DNA from: Propionibacteriaceae bacterium UBA6122
GTDB lineage: Bacteria > Actinomycetota > Actinomycetes > Propionibacteriales > Propionibacteriaceae
Assembly (NCBI GenBank): GCA_002428365.1
Contig: DIVW01000005.1
Coordinates: forward strand, 82,259-146,258
Length of the DNA stretch: 64,000 bases
Direction: 5' to 3'
Numbering within the stretch: the first letter of the stretch is position 1; every line of letters starts with the position of its first letter. The translations under genes were made by a program, and so were the position numbers. Below the pieces are notes generated by a model, which was not told the origin of the DNA, did no database searches, and saw only the letters and a program-made list of their open reading frames with translations. Below are positions 16,677 to 24,739 of the stretch, piece after piece.

Positions 16677-18089
16677 ATGATCGCAAGTCAGACGGTCAAC
16701 GGTCACGCCTATCAGTTCGCTTCCTTGGTTGATCTGTTGGCCAAGGCCACTCCAAAGCGTTCGGGGGACGAACTGGCTGGCTGCGCGGCCACTTCTGAGG
16801 CGGAGCGGGCCGCGGCCCAGCGGGCTTTGGCCGAGGTCGACTTGACCCGCTTCCTCAACGAAGCCGTGATTCCTTATGAAACTGATGAGGTCACCCGGCT
16901 GATTCTGGATTCACATTCGGCCGATGCTTTCGCACGCATCTCGCATTTGAGCGTCGGTGGCCTGCGCGATTGGCTGCTGGAAGTCGCCGCCCGTCCCGAT
17001 GCTGGGACAGTGCTGGCCGCAGTTGGCCCGGGGCTGACGCCGGAGATGGTGGCCGCGGTGAGCAAGATCATGCGCAATTCCGATCTGATCGCGGTGGCCA
17101 AGGCCTGCCGAGTGGTTACCGGCTTCCGCACCACGATTGGCTTGCCGGGTCGAATGGCCACTCGGCTGCAACCAAACCACCCCACCGATGACCTGCGCGG
17201 CGTGGCCGCCTCGATTCTGGACGGGCTGCTGCTCGGCCAGGGCGACGCGGTGGTGGGCATCAACCCAGCTGGCGATTCGCCCCAGGCCAGTGCCGATCTG
17301 CTTGGCCTACTGGACGAGGTGCGCCGGGTCTATGACATTCCGATGCAGTCGTGCGTGCTGACCCACATCTCCACCACCATCGGCCTGATCGAGGCCGGTG
17401 CCCCAGTAGATCTGGTGTTCCAATCGATTGGTGGCAGCCAGGGCACCAACACCTCTTTTGGGGTGAACATCGCCATGCTGCGCGAGGGCATGGAGGCGGG
17501 CCTATCGCTCGAGCGCGGCACGGTGGGCAACAACGTCATGTACTTCGAAACCGGGCAGGGCTCCTCGTTGAGCGCGGGGGCGAATATCGGCACCGGTGGC
17601 CGTCCGGTCGATCAGCAGACTCTGGAGGCCCGGTCCTATGGCTTGGCCAGACAGTTCAAACCGCTGCTGGTCAACACCGTGGTGGGCTTCATCGGCCCGG
17701 AGTATCTCTACGACGGCAAGCAGATCATTCGTGCCGGGTTGGAGGACCACTTCTGCGGCAAGCTGCTGGGGGTGCCCATGGGGGTGGACGTCTGCTACAC
17801 CAACCATGCCGAGGCCGACTTCGACGATATGGACACGTTGCTCACCCTCCTGGCGGCGGCCGGGGTGAACTTCGTGATCACCGTGCCTGGCGCGGACGAC
17901 ATCATGCTCGGCTACCAGTCGCTGGCCTACCACGACGCCCTGGTGATCAGAAACACTCTGGGTTTGCGGCCAGCCCCCGAATTTGAAGGCTGGCTGAAAC
18001 AACAGGGCATCGCCGACGCCTACGGGACGGTGCGCGGTCTGGAGCTGGGTGCCTCCAGGTTGCGGGCGCTGGCGGGGGTGGCCTCATGA
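16677..18089 (+). CDS. eutB: Ethanolamine ammonia-lyase large subunit
   Basis: A 470-residue EutB. With EutC and adenosylcobalamin it converts ethanolamine to acetaldehyde and ammonia. Strongly conserved segments include NPAGDSPQASADLL, THISTTIGLIEAGAPVDLVF, MYFETGQGSSLSAGANIG (containing the substrate-binding Glu) and VDVCYTNHAEADFDDMD. The length is close to the enterobacterial 453 residues, with an N-terminal extension. The ATG at 16677 follows GGAAGGAG. The stop overlaps eutC (ATGA). No microcompartment shell, EutA reactivase or aldehyde dehydrogenase is present here, so this is the cytosolic, shell-free form of the pathway. Confidence 0.96.
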   Translation: MIASQTVNGHAYQFASLVDLLAKATPKRSGDELAGCAATSEAERAAAQRALAEVDLTRFLNEAVIPYETDEVTRLILDSHSADAFARISHLSVGGLRDWLLEVAARPDAGTVLAAVGPGLTPEMVAAVSKIMRNSDLIAVAKACRVVTGFRTTIGLPGRMATRLQPNHPTDDLRGVAASILDGLLLGQGDAVVGINPAGDSPQASADLLGLLDEVRRVYDIPMQSCVLTHISTTIGLIEAGAPVDLVFQSIGGSQGTNTSFGVNIAMLREGMEAGLSLERGTVGNNVMYFETGQGSSLSAGANIGTGGRPVDQQTLEARSYGLARQFKPLLVNTVVGFIGPEYLYDGKQIIRAGLEDHFCGKLLGVPMGVDVCYTNHAEADFDDMDTLLTLLAAAGVNFVITVPGADDIMLGYQSLAYHDALVIRNTLGLRPAPEFEGWLKQQGIADAYGTVRGLELGASRLRALAGVAS

Positions 18090-18847
18090 GCACGGTCGCC
18101 GCCGGGGCAGGACGCTATCTGGATCCGTGGGCACCGCTGCGAGCCACCACCCAGGCGCGAATCGGTCTGGGCCGGGCGGGCATGAGCCTGCCGACGGCTG
18201 CGGTGCTCGATCTACAGGTTTCGTTGGCTGCGGCTCGTGACGCCGTCCACTTGCCACTCGATGTCGATGCGCTGCTGCCTGGCCTGGCCGGGTTGGGCCT
18301 CGGCGAGCCGATCGTGCTCAGCAGCCAGGCTGGGGATCGCGGCACCTACCTGCGTCGTCCCGATCTGGGACGCCTACCTGCCTCGGTGGACGGCCTGCCC
18401 GATGACGGCTGGGACGTTGGCTTTGTGATCGCCGACGGTCTTTCGTCCAAGGCGGTGGCAGAGCATGCGGTGCCGATGATGACCGCCCTGGTGGCAGCAC
18501 TCGGAAATGGGCTTAGCGTGGCGCCGCCGGTCGTGGTAACCCAGGCCCGGATCGCGGTGGCCGATGCCATCGGTGAGGCGATGGGGCTGGGCACTGTGCT
18601 GGTGCTGATCGGGGAGCGTCCGGGCCTGTCAGTGGCTGACAGCCTCGGCATCTACCTCACCCATGCTCCGGTGCCGGGACGCAATGACGCCGAGCGCAAC
18701 TGCATCTCCAACATTCATCCCCCCGAGGGCCTGGCTTATGGGGCTGCAGCCAGGACGGCGCTGAATCTGCTGCACGGCGCTCGGGCGCTCGGCCGCTCCG
18801 GGGTGGACCTGAAGGACACCTCCGGCCAGATCCCCCAAGTTGGCTGA
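18086..18847 (+). CDS. eutC: Ethanolamine ammonia-lyase small subunit
   Basis: A 253-residue EutC, the small subunit that completes the cobalamin site. Diagnostic segments are ARIGLGRAGMSLPTAA, DVGFVIADGLSSKAV and the C-terminal IGERPGLSVADSLGIYLTHAP followed by NDAERNCISNIHPPEGL (split here for length only). The last codons and the TGA stop (18845-18847) fall inside the first copy of a 69-base direct repeat, so the native C-terminus may have been altered by repeat insertion. Confidence 0.95.
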   Translation: MSTVAAGAGRYLDPWAPLRATTQARIGLGRAGMSLPTAAVLDLQVSLAAARDAVHLPLDVDALLPGLAGLGLGEPIVLSSQAGDRGTYLRRPDLGRLPASVDGLPDDGWDVGFVIADGLSSKAVAEHAVPMMTALVAALGNGLSVAPPVVVTQARIAVADAIGEAMGLGTVLVLIGERPGLSVADSLGIYLTHAPVPGRNDAERNCISNIHPPEGLAYGAAARTALNLLHGARALGRSGVDLKDTSGQIPQVG

Positions 18848-19028
18848 GCCCGTCGAAGCCCCTACCGCTAGATCCCTCGACCCTTCGACGAGCTCAGGGA
18901 ACTGGGGACGGGCTCAGGGAACTGGTGGTCAAGTTGGCTGAGCCCGTCGAAGCCCCTACCGCTAGATCCCTCGACCCTTCGACGAGCTCAGGGAACTGAA
19001 ACGACAGGCTCAGGGAGCTGAGGGGCCT
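18836..19028. repeat. 69-bp direct repeat pair plus CTTCGAC/CTCAGGGAACTG units
   Basis: Two identical 69-base copies at 18836-18904 and 18930-18998, joined by a short GGGCTCAGGGAACTGG linker and followed by a further partial unit to 19028. Each copy contains TGAGCCCGTCGAAG and CTTCGACGAGCTCAGGGAAC, the core of the second repeat family. The first copy overlaps the end of eutC. The cluster fills the gap between convergent eutC and enolase. Confidence 0.9.
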
Positions 19029-19035
19029 GTCGAGT

Positions 19036-20301
19036 TCAGCTGGGTCGGCCGTAGGGCAGCTCGGGGTGGGTCGCCTCGATTTGGAGTAGTCGGTTGTATT
19101 TGGCAACCCGCTCGCCGCGCGCCGGGGCGCCGGTCTTAAGTTGGCCGCAGCCGGTGGCCACTGCCAGATCGGCGATGAAGGTGTCGGGGGTCTCGCCGGA
19201 GCGGTGGGAGACCATCTGGCCGTAGCCGGCCTGATGGCAGATGCGCATCGCTTCGAGGGTCTCGGTGACCGTCCCAATCTGATTCACCTTGATCAGGGCA
19301 GCATTGGCGATGCCGTCGGCGATGGCGGCAGTAATGATCGCCGGGTTGGTGCAGAAGTTGTCGTCGCCGACCAGTTGGATCTTGTCGCCCAACTCGGCGG
19401 TGAGTTGCTTCCAGCCGGCCGAATCCTGCTCGCCGAGACCGTCCTCGATGCTCCAGATCGGGAAGCGGTCGATCATTTCGGCGTAGCGGGCGATCATTTC
19501 CCCACTGCTCAAACTGGCGCCGTTCACTTTGTAGGCACCGTCGGAGTAGAACTCCGATGCCGCTGGGTCGAGGGCGATCGCAATTCCGTCCGCACCGGTG
19601 GGGTAGCCAGCCGCTTCGATCGCGGCCACGATCAGGGCCAGCACCTCTTCGGGTTCGGCAAGGTTGGGCGCGAACCCGCCCTCATCTCCCAAGCCGGTGG
19701 CATGCCCGCCAGCGGTCAGGAGTTTGCGCAGCGCGGCGTAGGTCTCAGCTCCAGCGCGGACGGCTTCGCGCAGCGAGGTGGCCCCCAACGGGCAGATCAT
19801 GAACTCCTGGAAATCCAGCTGGTTGGGGGCGTGCGCGCCGCCGTTGAGCACGTTTAAGCAGGGGACGGGCAACCGCGGCGGCTGGCCGAATCCGGGCAGC
19901 CACTCGTGTAATGGCTTGCCCGCAACGGCAGCCAACGCTCGGGCCAAGGCCATCGAAGTGCCGATGGTCGCGTTCGCGCCCAGGCGCGCCTTGTTGGGGG
20001 TGCCGTCCAGGTCGCGCATGGCCTGATCGACCTCGGCGAGATCGGCCCAGGAACGTCCGGCCAACATGGTGTTGATTTCGGTATTGACGTTGCCGACGGC
20101 CTTGGTGACGCCGCCGCCGCCGAACCGGTTCGGGTCACCGTCGCGTAGTTCAACCGCCTCTCGGGTGCCGGTAGAAGCCCCGGAGGGCACGCCAGCCTCG
20201 GCGAGGGTGCCGTCGGCCAAAGTCACGGTCACATTCAGAGTCGGACGCCCGCGGGAATCGAGCACCTCTAGGGCTTGGACCTTGCTGATTTCGAAAGTCA
20301 T
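19036..20301 (-). CDS. eno: Enolase (phosphopyruvate hydratase)
   Basis: A 421-residue enolase converting 2-phosphoglycerate to phosphoenolpyruvate. Catalytic residues are present: Glu in GDEGGFAPN (E207), Lys in LIKVNQIG (K338) and His in SHRSGET (H366), as is the mobile loop SGASTGTREAVEL. Some usually rigid segments differ (GANATIGTSMALA instead of GANAILGVSLA; NGGAHAPN instead of NGGAHADN), so it may be a second, divergent enolase. The ATG at 20301 follows AAAGGGG; an upstream in-frame start at 20331 lacks an SD. Whether it belongs with ethanolamine use is unclear. Confidence 0.92.
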   Translation of the reverse strand: MTFEISKVQALEVLDSRGRPTLNVTVTLADGTLAEAGVPSGASTGTREAVELRDGDPNRFGGGGVTKAVGNVNTEINTMLAGRSWADLAEVDQAMRDLDGTPNKARLGANATIGTSMALARALAAVAGKPLHEWLPGFGQPPRLPVPCLNVLNGGAHAPNQLDFQEFMICPLGATSLREAVRAGAETYAALRKLLTAGGHATGLGDEGGFAPNLAEPEEVLALIVAAIEAAGYPTGADGIAIALDPAASEFYSDGAYKVNGASLSSGEMIARYAEMIDRFPIWSIEDGLGEQDSAGWKQLTAELGDKIQLVGDDNFCTNPAIITAAIADGIANAALIKVNQIGTVTETLEAMRICHQAGYGQMVSHRSGETPDTFIADLAVATGCGQLKTGAPARGERVAKYNRLLQIEATHPELPYGRPS

Positions 20302-20522
20302 CGTTGACCCCTTTCGCTTCGGCGGCTCCACTGTGAAACCTGCCCGGTGCCGGTCGAGCCGATGCTTGGGGGTAGATCCCTACCCGCGCCGCCGGTCGAG
20401 CCGGGCACTAGATAGGGACCGTTGGCCGCGCTAGCGGCAGTTTGGTTAGGCGAGCCCCACCACCTGATTTCAATCTACTCCCGGCAGGCCAGCCAGATCG
20501 GCGGGTGACAAACAACGTGGGA

Positions 20523-20548
20523 GGTTTGCACCGCTGTGGATGCAAACC
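20523..20548 (-). terminator. Hairpin 3' of the permease gene
   Basis: GGTTTGCA (20523-20530) and TGCAAACC (20541-20548) with a 10-base loop, about 17 bases after the permease stop on the - strand. It separates the permease from the enolase and is a likely terminator or attenuator. The remainder of 20302-20564 shows no gene. Confidence 0.5.
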
Positions 20549-20564
20549 CCCATCGTTGAACACG

Positions 20565-22064
20565 TCAGCGAAGCTCCTTCTCCTCGCTCAGGCCACCGCT
20601 GAGGGCGTACTCCTCTTCTGGAGAGAGCACCAACTGGTGGCGTCCATGGACGGCGAACGCGATGAGCGCCAGCACATACAGCACCACCACGGTGTAGATG
20701 GCGATGGTGTAGGCCGGATTGAGCAGGACGCCGATGAAGACCGCCAGCGAGATGACGCCGGCGATCACTGCCCCGGTGATGCCGAACGGGCTCAAATGCG
20801 GCCGCTTGGCTTCAGGGTGTTTCACCTTGAGGATCACATAAGCGGTCATCTGCAGCAGGTAGGCCACCACCGCACCCCACACGGCGATGTTCAGCACCAC
20901 TGAGCCAGCCTCGGTGCCGCCGAACTGCACGACGAACAGCGAGGCGAAGCCGATCACCGCGCCGACAATCAGCGCCAGGTAGGGGGTGTGCCGGGCGCCG
21001 GTCAGCGACAGGAACTTCGGGTAGTAACCAGCCCGTGACAGCGAATACATGTTGCGACCGTAGGCGAACATGATGCCCTGCACGCTGGCCAGCAGACCGA
21101 TCAGGGCGAAGGCCGAAAGCACGGCGGCGGCCTGATCGCCGATGATCGCCCGGAAGCCGTCCAATAGCGGCTCAAGGGAGGTTCCGGTAGCTGAGGCTCC
21201 CAGCACGCCGGGGTTCAGCACCACCACCAGCGCGCCGGTGAGCAGCAAGGTGAGCAGGCCACCGCGTCCGGCCTTGGGAATGTCCTTCTCCGGGTTGTGG
21301 GCTTCTTCGGCGGCCAACGGCAGCTCTTCGATGCCGAGGAACAGCCACATTGCGAACGGCATCGCGAACAACACCGCACCGAGGCCTAGCGGCAGGAACG
21401 GCGTACCCCCCGCCAGCGGCGCGATGTCGAACAGTCCGTCGAAGCTGAACTTGCCGGAGAAGATCGCCATGCCAGCAAACAGCACCAGAATCGCCACCGA
21501 GATGATCGAAACCACGATCGCGAACTTGAACGACACGTGCGCCCCAGCGGCGTTCAGCAACACGAAGACCGCGTACAACCCTGCCCACCACACCCAAGCG
21601 AAGCCGAGCTCGATCAGGCTGAAGCCGCCAGTGAGGGTGGCCATAATCGCATCGGCGTATTGGGCGGAGAAGTAGATGACCACCGCCGTGGTCATCACGT
21701 ACTCGATGGTTTCGGCCAACCCGGTGACGAAGCCGCCCCACGGACCCATCGCCGCGCGGGCGAAGGAGTAGGCGCCACCGGTGTGCGGCATCGCGGCGGC
21801 CATCTCTGAGATCGATTCGATCATCAGCACATACATCGCCACCACGATTAGGGCCGCAATCGCGAAGCCTCCCCAACCGGCGGCGGCGATACCACCGTTC
21901 CAGCCGGAGAAGTTGCCCGAAATGACTGCGGCAACCCCCATACCCCACAGCCCCCAGAAGCCGGCAGTGCGCTTCAGTTTGCGCTTGTCGAAATAGCCGT
22001 CTTCGGCACGTTGGTAAGTGACGCCGGATACGGCTACCGGCTCGTCGTCGATCACCGTGCTCAT
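20565..22064 (-). CDS. Ethanolamine permease-like APC transporter
   Basis: A 499-residue amino acid/polyamine/organocation permease with about 12 helices. The segment LFLGIEELPLAAEEAHNPEKDIPKA and the N-terminal YFDKRKLKRTAGFWGLWGMG closely match the ethanolamine permease (Eat) branch. The position beside eutBC supports ethanolamine uptake. The start ATG at 22064 has GAGAGGAC before it. An acidic C-terminal tail (SPEEEYALSGGLSEEKELR) is cytoplasmic. Confidence 0.88.
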   Translation of the reverse strand: MSTVIDDEPVAVSGVTYQRAEDGYFDKRKLKRTAGFWGLWGMGVAAVISGNFSGWNGGIAAAGWGGFAIAALIVVAMYVLMIESISEMAAAMPHTGGAYSFARAAMGPWGGFVTGLAETIEYVMTTAVVIYFSAQYADAIMATLTGGFSLIELGFAWVWWAGLYAVFVLLNAAGAHVSFKFAIVVSIISVAILVLFAGMAIFSGKFSFDGLFDIAPLAGGTPFLPLGLGAVLFAMPFAMWLFLGIEELPLAAEEAHNPEKDIPKAGRGGLLTLLLTGALVVVLNPGVLGASATGTSLEPLLDGFRAIIGDQAAAVLSAFALIGLLASVQGIMFAYGRNMYSLSRAGYYPKFLSLTGARHTPYLALIVGAVIGFASLFVVQFGGTEAGSVVLNIAVWGAVVAYLLQMTAYVILKVKHPEAKRPHLSPFGITGAVIAGVISLAVFIGVLLNPAYTIAIYTVVVLYVLALIAFAVHGRHQLVLSPEEEYALSGGLSEEKELR

Positions 22065-22374
22065 GGTGGTCCTCTCGTTTTGGTGGGCAGGCAGGAACGC
22101 GAAATCGACGCGTGGGGTCGGTGTCGATGGACGGAAGTTATGCCCGCAGCCGCGTCCGCAACCCAGTGTCCGAGGCGGTTAACCAGCCTGTTACCGCCAG
22201 TGCGGAACTCTTAACATCCACCTCGCGTATGCGGCCTGTCGAACTCCCAATAGGCGGCGCCCGACGCTCCAACGCGCCTCAGACTGCTCGGAACGGGGAC
22301 GGTTCCGTTTTGCGCAGTCACTGCTCATATTGGAACCGTCCCCGTTTTGCGCAGCTAGTGATGGCCTGGCGGGG
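22065..22374. repeat. Gap with GGGGACGGTTCC repeat cluster 2
   Basis: No gene is seen. It holds GGGGACGGTTCC (22295-22306) and GGAACCGTCCCC (22332-22343), each followed by GTTTTGCGCAG, with GCTCATATT between them. These blocks recur at 30990-31089 and 55431-55534. The part near 22065 must contain the permease promoter, but no convincing -35/-10 pair was found. Confidence 0.7.
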
Positions 22375-23316
22375 TCAGTCCCCAGGTTGGCCGTGGTCGC
22401 CGCGATGATCTTCGGTCACCAGCTTGGCTGGATTGGCGACCAGGTCGATCGTCTCGATCCGACCCGCAGCCACTCCCAGCGCCACAACGGCGGCCAACCG
22501 GTCGGCCAGGTGCACGACCAGCCCGTTTTGTCCGTTGACCAAGCCGATGCTGATCACCGCCGGTTCCTGGCCATACTCGGCGACCCAGGACGGGGAGCGC
22601 TGGCCGAGAATGCCGAGTAGGAATCGGGCCACCCGGTCTGCTCCCACGACCGGCCTGGTGGCTGCTGACACCTGGCCGCCGGTATCGGAGCGCAGCACCA
22701 CCTCGGGCCCAAGCACGTCCAGCAGCCCCTGCAGATCACCCTCGGTGCTAGCCCGCGAGAAGGCTTCGACCACGCGGTCGCGGTCGGGTCCGGCACAGTC
22801 GTAGCGGGCCTGTCCTCGCAGATGGCGGCGAGCGCTGGTAGCCAATTGGCGCGCGGCCGCCGGCGTGCGCTGCAGGGTTTCGGCGACTTCGTCGAAGGGC
22901 ACCCCGAACAGGTCGTGCAAGACAAACGCGACCCTCTCAGCCGGGCTCAACTGCTCCATGACCACCAGCATCGCCATGCTGACCGACTCGGCAAGTTCGG
23001 CCACCTCAGCCGGGTCGGTGCCGACTCCTGGCCGGTCTACCCGTCCAAGTACCGGTTCGGGTAGCCACACTCCGAGGTAGCGCTCGCGGCGCACCCGGGC
23101 GGAGGTGAGTTGATCCAGACAGATCCGGCTGACCACAGTGGTCATCCAGGCGTCCGGGTTGAGGATCGCCTCCCGGGCCTGTTGCGGCAGTCGATGCCAG
23201 CGCACTTCTGCCTCCTGGACGGCGTCCTCGGCGTCGTGGACCGAACCGAGGATCCGGTAGGCGACGGCGAACATCGGGCGATGGCGGTCCGGTTCGGGTT
23301 CCGGCGGTGCGGCCAT
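22375..23316 (-). CDS. ECF41-type RNA polymerase sigma factor
   Basis: A 313-residue extracytoplasmic-function sigma factor with regions 2 (residues ~10-75) and 4 (~115-165) and a C-terminal SnoaL-like domain (~175-300) that replaces an anti-sigma factor. Hallmarks of group ECF41 are visible: WLPEP in the linker (84-88), DTGGQ at the place of the DGGG motif (211-215) and NPAKL near the end (295-299). The ATG overlaps the stop of the upstream oxidoreductase gene (TGATG), so it is the second gene of that operon. The frame is open upstream of 23316, but that stretch belongs to the oxidoreductase. Confidence 0.92.
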   Translation of the reverse strand: MAAPPEPEPDRHRPMFAVAYRILGSVHDAEDAVQEAEVRWHRLPQQAREAILNPDAWMTTVVSRICLDQLTSARVRRERYLGVWLPEPVLGRVDRPGVGTDPAEVAELAESVSMAMLVVMEQLSPAERVAFVLHDLFGVPFDEVAETLQRTPAAARQLATSARRHLRGQARYDCAGPDRDRVVEAFSRASTEGDLQGLLDVLGPEVVLRSDTGGQVSAATRPVVGADRVARFLLGILGQRSPSWVAEYGQEPAVISIGLVNGQNGLVVHLADRLAAVVALGVAAGRIETIDLVANPAKLVTEDHRGDHGQPGD

Positions 23317-24551
23317 CAGGACTGCTCGCCGCTCGGGCAAGGTGTGGCGTGCTGGCTCATCTGAGCAAGGGTGCCAGGTCGCGGCCCCGACGGGGTGCGG
23401 TAGCTGCCGGAGCGGGTACGTTCCCGACTCAGCACATCGAAGGTGTAGCGGCTGATCTGCTCCTTGGTGATTACGGCCAGCCACCCCGAGAAGGCGAGTG
23501 ATCGAGGCGTGTCGTCGGGGGCCACCGCCTGCACCAGGGCCGCTCGTCGGCCGAGGCTGAGGCACTGAAGGACGAAGCCGATCGACAACTCACCACCCCC
23601 GCTGGGGTCGGCTCCCAGATCGGCCAGGACGGTCTGAGCGGCGTGAGCGCCCAGCGGCAGCGCGGCGGCGCAACTCATTCGCAGGTGGCCAGCCACCTCG
23701 GCCGGGGGAGCGACCGAGTCGCCAGCGCCGACAATCTGGTTGAACTCCGGATGCCGCAAGGTCGAATCGACCAGCAGTCGTCCGCGGGCATCGACGGCCA
23801 GGTCGCTATCGGCCGCCAGACTGGGTGCGCTGAGCGAAGCCGCCCACAAGCACAGATCGTGGTGCCAGCTGCGGCCGTCGGCGGTGTGTACCCGCCGGGC
23901 CTCGACCCGGGTCACCTCCACTCCCTCACTCACCACCACCCCAAGACGTTCCAGCGTTCGACCCAGCAGGGTGCGTCCCCGGGGTGACAGCGCCGAACCC
24001 AGCGGACGGCTGGCGAGCAGCGTGACAACCAGGTCGGGTCGGCGCTCGGCCAACTCGGCAGCGGTCTCCACTCCGGTGAGGCCGCCGCCCACAACAACGA
24101 CCCGCGCACCGCGGCCCAACTCGGCTAAGGCGCCACGGGTGGCGAGGGCCCCTTCCAGATCACCGATCTGATGGGCGTGGATGCTGCTGCCGGGTACGGT
24201 CAGCGCCGTGCGACTACCCACGGCGTAGATCAGCTTGTCGTAGCTGAGTTCGCGGCCGTCGGCTAGCACGACCTGGGCTTCTGGATCGATGCGGGTCGCC
24301 GCACCCACCTGGAGCCGAGCCCGCGGATGCAGCAGGTCGGCCAGCGGGGCGGTGACCGTGGCTGAGGAGGTGGCCAGTTGGTGCAGCCGGATCCGTTGGA
24401 CGAATTCGGGGCGCGGGTTGATTACCGTCACTTCCACCCGTCCCGGCTGCCCGAGCTGGTCGAGCCGGGAAAGCAGCCGGTTGGTGGCCATCACCCCGGC
24501 GTACCCGGCTCCCAACACGATCACGTGGGCGGTCTGGTTGGTCGATGTCAT
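23316..24551 (-). CDS. FAD-dependent NDH-2-like oxidoreductase (ECF41 partner)
   Basis: A 411-residue pyridine nucleotide-disulphide oxidoreductase-type flavoprotein, related to type II NADH dehydrogenases. The FAD-binding GAGYAG is at the N-terminus (~14-19) and the NAD(P)-binding VVVGGGLTGVETAAEL is in the middle. No CxxxxC disulphide motif is seen. ECF41 factors are usually encoded beside one oxidoreductase-type target gene, and this gene is translationally coupled to the sigma factor. AAGGAGGA precedes the ATG. A predicted ECF41 promoter lies 30-60 bases upstream. Confidence 0.9.
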   Translation of the reverse strand: MTSTNQTAHVIVLGAGYAGVMATNRLLSRLDQLGQPGRVEVTVINPRPEFVQRIRLHQLATSSATVTAPLADLLHPRARLQVGAATRIDPEAQVVLADGRELSYDKLIYAVGSRTALTVPGSSIHAHQIGDLEGALATRGALAELGRGARVVVVGGGLTGVETAAELAERRPDLVVTLLASRPLGSALSPRGRTLLGRTLERLGVVVSEGVEVTRVEARRVHTADGRSWHHDLCLWAASLSAPSLAADSDLAVDARGRLLVDSTLRHPEFNQIVGAGDSVAPPAEVAGHLRMSCAAALPLGAHAAQTVLADLGADPSGGGELSIGFVLQCLSLGRRAALVQAVAPDDTPRSLAFSGWLAVITKEQISRYTFDVLSRERTRSGSYRTPSGPRPGTLAQMSQHATPCPSGEQS

Positions 24552-24582
24552 CGGCTCCTCCTTGGTTGGCTTCTGTCTCTAC

Positions 24583-24609
24583 GACGAAACTGCACCGGCA
24601 AATGTGAGG
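24583..24609 (-). promoter_or_regulatory. Predicted ECF41 promoter
   Basis: Read on the - strand: CCTCACA (24609-24603), 16 bases, then CGTC (24586-24583). The published ECF41 consensus is TGTCACA, about 16 bases, CGTC, so five of seven -35 bases and the whole -10 core match. Transcription would start near 24576, giving a ~25-base leader before the ATG at 24551. Confidence 0.6.
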
Positions 24610-24739
24610 TTCGGGTTTCGGTCAAGCTGGCAGTGAAAGCTGAGGCCCGCCATTGAAAGGCTCGGCGCAAAGCCGCCGCTGCTTTCCGAGGCTTCCAACG
24701 GTGCGCTAGCGTCAGCGCCAGGAGACTCCAGGAGGCGTG

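Noticed and set aside
19036..20301. Enolase-superfamily enzyme other than enolase (e.g. sugar-acid dehydratase)
   Set aside because: The catalytic Lys/His/Glu and the SGASTG loop are those of true enolase, despite some divergent segments.
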